Shown: in pieces, positions 49,101 through 59,200 of the stretch | Position numbering within the stretch: the stretch's first letter is position 1 | Layout: every line of letters begins with the position of its first letter | Origin: Nemopilema nomurai | Taxonomy: Eukaryota > Cnidaria > Scyphozoa > Rhizostomeae > Rhizostomatidae | Direction: 5' to 3' | Length of the DNA stretch: 64,000 nt | NCBI GenBank assembly: GCA_003864495.1 | Contig: PEDN01001365.1 | Span: 359,778-423,777, forward strand | Translations under genes and position numbers: made by a program | Notes under the pieces: model-generated | What the model was told of the DNA's origin: nothing | Seen by the model: only the letters and a program-made list of their open reading frames with translations | Databases searched by the model: none

Positions 49101-52100
49101 ATCACACAAATCGTGATATCTAAATTGATCACACAAAACGTGATCAAATTGATGGTATCAAACGTAGTCTTGATTGACCACACCAAACGTGATCTTAATT
49201 GATATATTAAAAGCGGCCTAAATTGATCACACCAAAGATATACACCGGTCTGGGACGAATCTGTTGACAGCTCCTGTCATCGGTCTTGATCTTGTAATTA
49301 ACAGAATCTTCAATAAGCCAACATGATCACTCTGTCTTTTAGATATCCCTAGAATCCAGTGCCTGGGCAAGCTAGGGGATGGCAAATGCGACGAGACAGT
49401 GTATACGACCGAAGAAAACACTCTCAAAGTGGCATGTAATGCTACCGCCATTCCACCACCGACATTTGAGTGGTACATGGAGAACTCGACCGGGTCCGGT
49501 CACTTTGTAAAGATTCCGAGCACCGGTGTCAAGTAAGTGTTGTTTGCTTTACTGCGATTAGGAAGTGCATAGGGAGTACCAGAACAAAAATACCTTGCTT
49601 GTTTGATATTAACATTGCTCTGGCTTTTTTAACCAACCGCGCTTCTTTAGAGGACGGTCATTCGAAGTATGGGATGCATTCAGTGTTCTATTGTTTTTTG
49701 CGTAGTCACCCCATTTTCAAAAAAGCTTCACTTTCATTTTGAAGCACTGCCTTGGAAGCATTTTTGGTGCCTCTTCTTCCTGTCTCTATACGTCATACTT
49801 GTAGAGAATGCAACACACCTAAAGTTTTGTCTTTATCTCTGATGATATCTAACGCTGTCTAATTACAATTTGAAGGTATCATGCTGCTGTAAACGGCATC
49901 TTGACAATCAAGAACATCGCAATGTCTGATGCCAGAGATTACCGCTGCAAGGCAATAAACAAACTAGGCTCATCAGTCAAAAAGTTTAGCTTAAAAGTTC
50001 AAGGTATGTTATCAAATTCGATTCAAGGTTGTTTTTAGCAATTCAGTTTTATTGGAAATTTGAAATAAGATTTCTTTGGCGTTTGATTGAATAAAAAGGT
50101 ATTTGAAAAAGACAGCTATGTTGTGACCACGAGTAAAAGAAACACGGCTGACCAAGAGCAACAGCAACAATACAAAAAATCACAACAAGAACAACAGTAA
50201 CAACAAAACAGCCACAGCAACAATGGAATTAGCAACAAGCAACATTATTCTAACGTTGGGTTGGGTTGCATAATTTAGGGTTATGTCTCTACAATTTAGA
50301 CGTTATTTTGAAACAAAGTGAAACTTTGTTAGTGAAACAAAGAATGAAGAACTTTTTCGTGGCACACAGCTCCATGATAGCAGGAAGCAACGGAAGCATC
50401 ATTTTCTATTTATTTATCTTTTTGTTGCACCCTAATGTGTTAGAAAATCTCGTTGCCTCTGCTTCTTGCTAGTGTGAAACTGTTCGTAATTCATCATGTC
50501 ATTTTTGTCATCATATCTATATTAATGCGATTTTACAGTTCTTAATGTAACCATAAACAGTCGTACCTGTATTTTATGCTACACCTCTAGTTTCAGTATT
50601 CCAAAGTTGTCTTTTCTTTAGTGGTACCGTACACCTTTATGCATGTGAAGTTTTTCTGTCTTACAGAGAAGTGCTCCTGCCCAAAATCCATAACCACGAA
50701 CTCATACGATTACTCTCCGTATTCGCGATACGTGAAGGCCGATGGATACGGTGGGATATTTTTTGTCGTTTTGCAAAGCATGATGCAATCGTGTTGCGGT
50801 AACTGCACAGGTGGACACGGCAAGTCTGACATCATTTGGGAAGAGACGGCGGATTTGAAGAAGAAGTCCATGACAAAAATGAAAGACTTGCTCGAGAAAG
50901 GAACCTTTGACTTGAGCTTTCCCGTGGAGGGCTCCAAAACTAGTGAATATTACAGGTTTGTGTTGGTTGCTTTCTGAAATGAAGTACAATCTTTGCTATT
51001 GACTGGAATGTTAAGTGAGAAACTAGGAGATCTATCTTTCTTATTATTCGAAAGTTGTATTGATGATTCTGGTCTTGCACTTGGTCACCTAAAATGGAGG
51101 GCATAGTCCCTAAAGTTTTCCTGACATTACAGTTAGGCCAGAAACATAGACATAATGACCAGGTAAATGACGTCATTGGATCCCAGACCCCTATAAATGC
51201 TCTGTAGGATTGGCAAGTACCTTTTTCAAACCACCGGCTATAATGTCTGGCTCCCTTGCAACAGCATAGACATAATGACATGATTAATGACGTCATTGGA
51301 TCCCAGGCCCCTATAAATGCTCTATAGGCTTCGCTTATCCAGTTGTGTCAAGGGATTTGTTGAATGATAAGGATGCAAGAATGCTTCTGTTCTATTTCAG
51401 CTCCAGTCATTTATTCATACCGATTGTCGACTCACCCGGGTATGCTCTTCTCATCAAGAGCAATAACGATGGCCAGGCCAGTGTCATCTTTGAATCCATT
51501 CTCAATGGCTGGCCAATTCTCGTCCTCACTGTTGTAATGGCTGTTCTCGCGGGAATGATCATGTGGATGCTTGTAAGTATCGCTTCCATTGCCCGGATGT
51601 TCATTTCGAGTATGACTTTGATGTCTCCTGTTAGTTCCTGTATCTGTTTATACAGACAAGGCGAGTCCTTATAAGCAATAGCATTTACTATATGTCATAT
51701 TTATCAAGCAGCTGTTCATGCTATTGGAAATAGTTCGTCTTCAGGTCAATGCCCTGTAGCCATTACAACTCGGAATGCTTTAAGCAAAGACGTTGAAACG
51801 GGGTTGGGGGCAAAACTGTCGGCCTTTAATGCATTAGGTAACCCCCGTCCGCTCTTGAATCAGGGGCACATGTAGGCATTACAGGGGAATCTCTGTTGGC
51901 TGTTAGGGTGCATGTCTTTTCTACTGCTGTTGCCATAAACGCCTGGTTTCTACGTCTATTGGCTCCAACTGTACTACGTCATTTACAAATAGACAATTCA
52001 AGACGTTCTATTTATTTCTAATGATTTTTGATTTTCACAGGATACTTATTGGAACGAAGAACAATTTCCACGCTCATTCACTGAGGGCATCATCGAAGGC

Positions 52101-55100
52101 TTCTGGTGGGCTTTTGTTACCATGACAACTGTGGGGTGAGTGGCCATTCTTATTAACAATACTCTTCTCATCAAATAACAGATAATGTTGTTCTCCTAGC
52201 TCGTTTCACGTATTCTGCATCGGAGCTTCACTCTGCCTGTAGAATATGCATGGAAGATGCATACAATTAGTGAAAGGTAGCCACTAAACATACCTCAAAT
52301 TTATGCCATAAAGTTTGGACTTGCTATCAAGACAGGTATACGGATGCTGAAAATTAACATTTGTCGACTATAGTTGTTTATTAAAGTAAATCAACGGACA
52401 TATGTCGCCTGATTTAAAAATACACTGCAACTCAATTCAATTCAGGCGTGCGGATTGATTGTTTAGTCAAAGTGATCACATGGGGGTCCCATCGTCTTGT
52501 ATCACACCACACGCAGTGATATTTGAAGTGATCACATGAACTCTGCTGTTCTCAACCTTGATTGGATAGCTAAGGGGCGCTATTTTAAGGTAGCCCAGTC
52601 CCCTGAGCTAAGCTGCGTTTTAACTCCGTTGATTTGCTTTAATGAGCTGATCTAAACTACAATAGTCTGTGTTGTTGTTGAAGCGACGTGTTTGCTGATG
52701 GGCCTTGTTTCTCGTAGATACGGCGATATTGCTCCCATCGGGGTGCCTGGTCGCTTGTTTGCTATCGTCTGGGTTCTGACTGGTTTGATTATCATATCGA
52801 TTTTCACTGGGGTCATCACCACTGCACTTACGGTCAGCAGTCTTGCAACGAGTGTCAATATGTATGGAACTACGGTAATTCCCCAACCAGTTTATCCAAT
52901 CACCTTTCTCATAGATTAACATACATGTAGTAACATGCTATTGCAATATTGTGGGAAAAATATTATCTGATATTATGAGATATTATGGAACTACGGTAAT
53001 TCCCCAACCAGTTTATCCAATCACCTTTCTCATAGATTAACATACATGTAGTAACATGCTATTGCAATATTGTGGGAAAAATATTTATCTGATATTATGA
53101 GATATTATGGAACTACGGTAATTCCCCAACCAGTTTATCCAATCACCTTTCTCATAAATTAACATACATGTAGTAACATGCTATTGCAATATTGTGGGAA
53201 AAATATTTATCTGATATTATGATATATTATGGTACTACGGTAATTCCCCAACCAGTTTATCCAATCACCTTTCTCATAGATTTACATTTAGTAACATGCT
53301 ATTGCAATACTGTGAGAAACAATATTAATTTGGATATTATGAGATTTTTTGAAAAAATGTCACTTTATTCAAGGTTGGTGTGCTGACTGACTCTGGGGAA
53401 TTCAACTATGCCGTTCGAAAGAATGCTAATGTCACCCGTAAGCGAGTTTATACCTTTTTGATATTTATGTAAATATTGCATGTTGCAATATTGTATGATA
53501 TGACGTTTCATACTGCAATATTCTTGATATTTCAAGATGTAATGCTTGGATAAAAAAATTTATATCATGACATATCGATTTGTATTTTTTCAAAGCATGC
53601 ATGTTTAAATTGTTTCCTTTGCTTTTCCTTGCTTATTTGCACTTAATCTTGTTATTTTATTTTATATTCCATGTTCAATTTTGCTGAAAGTATTTTCAGA
53701 TGTTTCCTTTGTTCTTATTCTACTCGCGTCTTGCATTTCATTTCAAAGTTTGGCAGCACCTTCTTTCATTAGACTGTTTTTATATATAAATATTTACATA
53801 TTAATACTAAAAATAGTAAGGAAAAATGTAAATATTATTTTCGCAAGCTAAAATCAAGCAAAACTATGCGAACCGGATATCCTTAATACCCAGAAGTTTC
53901 ACTACATGAAACATAAATTCAGCTAAATATATTTTCATAACATTTAAGTTTGAGTCAGATCAAGAATTTCATCTCACTTTTCCACATTGTATTTAATCGT
54001 TTTAGGATATGGTAGTGCAGAGTTTCTCAGCAAAGCTTTGTATGACAACTCGATCAAGGCGGCACTTCTCGATTCATACGTGGCAGCCCAGCCCCCGAAG
54101 TATTTCCCCAAGACCAAGGCAAGAGTGAACAAGATCTTCAAGACAACGAAGGCCTATGGATTTGTCCCAGGACAGACACTTACAGCCGACAGTACACTCA
54201 TAAAATGCTTTAGGAATTATGTGGAACAAAACAAGCAGTTGATTTCGATGGATGTGGAAAAAACAACTATGACCCTTGAGGTATGTAAAGGTTTTTATTA
54301 TGCAAATGTAATTATGACATCTTCATGATTCCATCTTGATTTCTGTTGATCCATAGTGGTAGATCATGCCGAAATTTTATCAGGAGCGTGAATAAATGTT
54401 CAGAAATGATTGCTTTGTCTAATGCATGTTCACTTTGCCAGAAACGTTACCCCTTGATTTATGACGTGCGCAAAGGCAGAAAAATTTGTTTCCTGAACCT
54501 TTGCACGCTTCAAGGGTGCATTACCCACAACTGGCAATTTTTATTAAAGTTTCTCCGCTTTTACGTGTGCATTTTTACTGACACTGCGCAGGAGGAAAGC
54601 TCAAGCGCCGCGGTAGACAACACGAAAGGCCTGTTTGATCCAAATAGCAAGCTGTTCCTGAATGCTGTCATTACGTCATCTGTACTCCTTGTGGTTTTCT
54701 CTATCCTTGGCTTGCTTTTCGAGTACTGTTACCTGAAGCCGAAGAAGATCATGCTTTTGGCTGCCAGAAGTAAGTCTTTTCACCTATGATCTATGCCCTA
54801 TGTCCTTTCTCCTAGCAAATATAAAAAATTGAGCAGAATATTATAGCAAATGTTAATTTATTTTATGAATAGCTGTATCATAATGGGGGAGACGATGGAA
54901 TCATCGATCTTTAAGGGTCGATGTAGCAATCTTATTTCTATCAGACATTTGAGTGATATATAAGTATTATAAGTCACTGTAAGGCTAATGAAATGTTATG
55001 CTGTAGCGCTGACAAGAATTGTAATCCACTTTGTCTTTCATCAAGATCTGGAGATGGTTGAGACCCCGGAGATAAAAGAGATGGCGTTAAGGGCCCAGAA

Positions 55101-55332
55101 GATGAAGGAGGTGCTGCTGGCTGAAATAAAAGAGTTTCACGAGCGCTGGAAAGAGAACGTCGTCGAATTGAGACAGAAACATCAAACCCAACAGAAGGAT
55201 TTCTTGAAAGGAGGCCCAAAGAAGGACCCCGTGCCACAGGGGAACGAGGCGTTTGAAATGGACGAGCAGTCGCCTTCACCAAGAGCCGGGTCAACCGTTG
55301 CATTCGTCAATGAGAAGTCTGAGAAGATGTGA
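46109..55332 (+). CDS. CUB-Ig ionotropic glutamate-receptor-like channel with potassium filter TVGYGD
   Basis: Thirteen exons join in phase to 768 aa: 46109-46165, 47327-47363, 48040-48417, 49343-49532, 49876-50003, 50667-50955, 51401-51572, 52041-52135, 52718-52874, 53374-53437, 54006-54280, 54592-54769, 55046-55332. Order: signal peptide (1-25, FALFLAAS), CUB (about 33-157), I-set Ig (158-263; ends DYRCKA), S1 (264-395; GTFDLSFPVEG), M1 (396-417), pore loop with TVGYGD (447-452), M2 (462-487), S2 (502-620; ALLDSY, KAYGFVPG), last membrane segment (635-657), cytoplasmic coiled coil (about 665-710). Five N-glycosylation sequons all fall in the predicted outside parts. The layout is that of ionotropic glutamate receptors with the pore of a potassium channel, as in GluR0; the usual amino-terminal domain is replaced by CUB-Ig. 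It probably forms a ligand-gated potassium-selective channel at the plasma membrane. Ligand unknown. An ordinary two-membrane-segment potassium channel fits less well because S2 and the third membrane segment would be unexplained. Confidence 0.88.
47769..48018 (+). repeat. 250-bp polypyrimidine (TTC/CTT) tract
   Basis: Almost pure C/T sequence built of TTCTTCTTCTCTTC words with only a few A and one G. It ends about 20 bp before the acceptor of the CUB exon (48040). It is a long homopurine-homopyrimidine tract that could form triplex DNA and acts as an oversized polypyrimidine tract for splicing. Confidence 0.95.
48690..49235 (+). repeat. Minisatellite of hairpin-forming GATCACAC...GTGATC units
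   Basis: Units of about 24-33 bp, typically TTGATCACACCAAACGTGAT, recur some twenty times with drift. Within a unit GATCAC and GTGATC are inverted and can pair across a 6-7-base loop. A larger block (about 48700-48880) is copied at 48885-49050. The array fills intron 3, between the CUB and Ig exons. Confidence 0.85.
50145..50245 (+). repeat. CAA-rich microsatellite remnant
   Basis: Imperfect AACAACAG/CAACAA repeats in intron 5 of the channel gene. Noncoding by position. Confidence 0.7.
51143..51330 (+). repeat. 120-bp tandem duplication carrying CRE and TATA motifs
   Basis: Two copies begin CATAGACATAATGAC at 51145 and 51265. Each contains TGACGTCA (51168, 51288) and, 24 bases on, CTATAAATGCTCT (51191, 51311). 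It lies in intron 6, just before the exon that encodes M1. Confidence 0.85.
52863..53330 (+). repeat. About 122-bp tandem repeat, four copies, including the exon 9 splice donor
   Basis: Copies start at 52863, 52984, 53106 and 53228 (the last partial). Each begins with TATGGAACTACG, the last 12 coding bases of exon 9, followed by the donor GTAATT. Only the first follows coding sequence. Copies 2 and 3 are nearly identical to copy 1; copy 4 has more changes. Confidence 0.95.
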
Positions 55333-56289
55333 TTTGGCGGAGGAGGAGAGGACAGAAACGAGGCTACAAAAAAATAACCTCTGCACGATATTGCTAGAAG
55401 TTTTTTGAACTCATGTACAAATAGTTTTCATTTTGCTAGAAGGAAAGGCTAAAAGGGTAAGATGGTTTGTCAATTAGGGATTATGATAGGGTGGAAAACA
55501 ATTTAAAACGCGCCATTCCCGCAATAAATCGTAAATGTTTCTAAAACAAGCATTCCGTACTTCTTTAAAACGAGATTTTGTCTATAGGGCCTAAGTCGTG
55601 CCGTGTCGTTCCTGATATTCCCTCATAACGGTGTCCACCAGTTTACATAAGTTTCAAAACAGTACGGCACTGATCTTAAACTGGGCCTTGGACATCTAGA
55701 CAAAAGCTCCTTCCCAGTTATTTTATACCATATCTAGACAAAGTCCTATTATGCCCGTTAAAAACGTATTGAAAACCTTCCTTTTACACCATATTTGGCG
55801 AGGCACGACGTTTTACTTTCTATAAACACAATTTGGGCACTTTAAGCACCTGAGCTTGTTCTTGTTAAGTATATTACTATTATTAATTTCCCTTTGACCA
55901 ATGGTTTGCAATGCCAACCAATTTTGTACAAAGCGTTGTAGATAACACTTTTTAATCTTGGTTTGCCTAATGTTTCAATCACTTATCACATATTTGGTTT
56001 ACGATTTAATTGTAATACATTCTTCATTACGTGAAACAATAGAAATAAAAACATCAACAAAGTTTGCATCAATGAATAAATGCAAAACCAACATCGCCCC
56101 AGGAATAAGAAAGATTTGAAAAAGGATTAGCTCTAATCGATTAACTCTGGAAATATTCTGCACTATGATTTAGGATTAAGTAAAGAAATAGTAGACTAGA
56201 TTTCGCCCAAAAACCGACGCTATAACATTTTTTCACTTGTGTTAAAAAAAAGGATTATAAGAAGGTTGTGCACTGATTGCCTTTAGTGT
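55333..56289 (+). other. 3' flank of the channel gene up to the satellite
   Basis: About 960 bp of unique AT-rich sequence separates the stop codon from the satellite. AATAAA at 55523 and 56044 are candidate polyadenylation signals. No gene is visible. Confidence 0.5.
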
Positions 56290-59200
56290 GGAACTCGTTT
56301 TTGCACAAAAACGAAGGCTATAGCCTTGCAAAAATGGTCATTCTGGTAAATTTTTCGTCTTTTATTGCCTTGAGAAGGCGTAATAGGACCAATAGAAGCT
56401 GTTGCAGTGACTGGTTTCACTGGACAACCGGTATTTCGAAGTTGAGAGCAAAAAAGGGGCGGCCGGTTTTGCACAAAAACCAAGGCTATAGCCTTGCAAA
56501 AATGGTCATTCTGGGTGGGAAATTTTTTCGTCTTTTATTGCCTTGAGAAGGCGTAATAGGACCAATAGAGGCTGTTGCAGTGACTGGTTTCACTGGACAA
56601 CCGTATTTCGAAGTTGAGAGCAAAAAGGGGCGGCCGTTTTCGCACAAAAACCAAGGCTATAGCCTTGCAAAAATGGTCATTCTGGGTGGGAAATTTTTTC
56701 GTCTTTTATTGCCTTGAGAAGGCGTAATAGGTCCAATAGAGGCTGTTGCAGTGACTGGTTTCACTGGACAACCGTATTTCGAAGTTGAGAGCAAAAAAGG
56801 GGCGGCCGGTTTTCGCACAAAAACCAAGGCTATAGCCTTGCAAAAATGGTCATTCTGGGTGGGAAATTTTTTCGTCTTTTATTGCCTTGAGAAGGCGTAA
56901 TAGGTCCAATAGAGGCTGTTGCAGTGACTGGTTTCACTGGACAATCCGTATTTCGAAGTTGAGAGCAAAAAAGGGGCGGCCGGTTTTCGCACAAAAACCA
57001 AGGCTATAGCCTTGCAAAAATGGTCATTCTGGGTGGGAAATTTTTTCGTCTTTTATTGCCTTGAGAAGGCGTAATAGGTCCAATAGAGGCTGTTGCAGTG
57101 ACTGGTTTCACTGGACAATCCGTATTTCGAAGTTGAGAGCAAAAAGGGGCGGCCGGTTTTCGCACAAAAACCAAGGCTATAGCCTTGCAAAAATGGTCAT
57201 TCTGGGTGGGAAATTTTTTCGTCTTTTATTGCCTTGAGAAGGCGTAATAGGTCCAATAGAGGCTGTTGCAGTGACTGTTTCACTGGACAACCCGTATTTC
57301 GAAGTTGAGAGCAAAAAGGGGCGGCCGGTTTTCGCACAAAAACCAAGGCTATAGCCTTGCAAAAATGGTCATTCTGGGTGGGAAATTTTTTCGTCTTTTA
57401 TTGCCTTGAGAAGGCGTAATAGGTCCAATAGAGGCTGTTGCAGTGACTGGTTTCACTGGACAACCCGTATTTCGAAGTTGAGAGCAAAAAAGGGGCGGCC
57501 GGTTTTCGCACAAAAACCAAGGCTATAGCCTTGCAAAAATGGTCATTCTGGGTGGGAAATTTTTTCGTCTTTTATTGCCTTGAGAAGGCGTAATAGGTCC
57601 AATAGAGGCTGTTGCAGTGACTGGTTTCACTGGACAACCCGTATTTCGAAGTTGAGAGCAAAAAAGGGGCGGCCGGTTTTCGCACAAAAAAAGGCTATAG
57701 CCTTGCAAAAATGGTCATTCTGGGTGGAAATTTTTTCGTCTTTTATTGCCTTGAGAAGGCGTAATAGGTCCAATAGAGGCTGTTGCAGTGACTGGTTTCA
57801 CTGGACAACCCGTATTTCGAAGTTGAGAGCAAAAAAGGGGCGGCCGGTTTTCGCACAAAAACCAAGGCTATAGCCTTGCAAAAATGGTCATTCTGGGTGG
57901 GAAATTTTTTCGTCTTTTATTGCCTTGAGAAGGCGTAATAGGTCCAATAGAGGCTGTTGCAGTGACTGGTTTCACTGGACAACCCGTATTTCGAAGTTGA
58001 GAGCAAAAAAGGGGCGGCCGGTTTTCGCACAAAAACCAAGGCTATAGCCTTGCAAAAATGGTCATTCTGGGTGGGAAATTTTTTCGTCTTTTATTGCCTT
58101 GAGAAGGCGTAATAGGTCCAATAGAGGCTGTTGCAGTGACTGGTTTCACTGGACAACCGTATTTCGAAGTTGAGAGCAAAAAAGGGGCGGCCGGTTTTCG
58201 CACAAAAACCAAGGCTATAGCCTTGCAAAAATGGTCATTCTGGGTGGGAAATTTTTTCGTCTTTTATTGCCTTGAGAAGGCGTAATAGGTCCAATAGAGG
58301 CTGTTGCAGTGACTGGTTTCACTGGACAACCCGTATTTCGAAGTTGAGAGCAAAAAAGGGGCGGCCGGTTTTCGCACAAAAACCAAGGCTATAGCCTTGC
58401 AAAAATGGTCATTCTGGGTGGGAAATTTTTTCGTCTTTTATTGCCTTGAGAAGGCGTAATAGGTCCAATAGAGGCTGTTGCAGTGACTGGTTTCACTGGA
58501 CAACCGTATTTCGAAGTTGAGAGCAAAAAAGGGGCGGCCGGTTTTCGCACAAAAACCAAGGCTATAGCCTTGCAAAAATGGTCATTCTGGGTGGGAAATT
58601 TTTTCGTCTTTTATTGCCTTGAGAAGGCGTAATAGGTCCAATAGAGGCTGTTGCAGTGACTGGTTTCACTGGACAACCCGTATTTCGAAGTTGAGAGCAA
58701 AAAAGGGGCGGCCGGTTTTCGCACAAAAACCAAGGCTATAGCCTTGCAAAAATGGTCATTCTGGGTGGGAAATTTTTTCGTCTTTTATTGCCTTGAGAAG
58801 GCGTAATAGGTCCAATAGAGGCTGTTGCAGTGACTGGTTTCACTGGACAACCCGTATTTCGAAGTTGAGAGCAAAAAAGGGGCGGCCGGTTTTCGCACAA
58901 AAACCAAGGCTATAGCCTTGCAAAAATGGTCATTCTGGGTGGGAAATTTTTTCGTCTTTTATTGCCTTGAGAAGGCGTAATAGGTCCAATAGAGGCTGTT
59001 GCAGTGACTGGTTTCACTGGACAACCGTATTTCGAAGTTGAGAGCAAAAAAGGGGCGGCCGGTTTTCGCACAAAAACCAAGGCTATAGCCTTGCAAAAAT
59101 GGTCATTCTGGGTGGGAAATTTTTTCGTCTTTTATTGCCTTGAGAAGGCGTAATAGGTCCAATAGAGGCTGTTGCAGTGACTGGTTTCACTGGACAACCC

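Noticed and set aside
51401..52874. Reading the channel as an ordinary two-membrane-segment or two-pore potassium channel
   Set aside because: There is only one pore loop, the N terminus has a signal peptide with CUB and Ig domains, and a binding-protein-like S2 plus a third membrane segment follow; glutamate-receptor topology explains all of this.
54346..54789. 147-codon frame as a separate gene
   Set aside because: Its second half is exon 12 of the channel gene (third membrane segment) and the first half is intron read-through.
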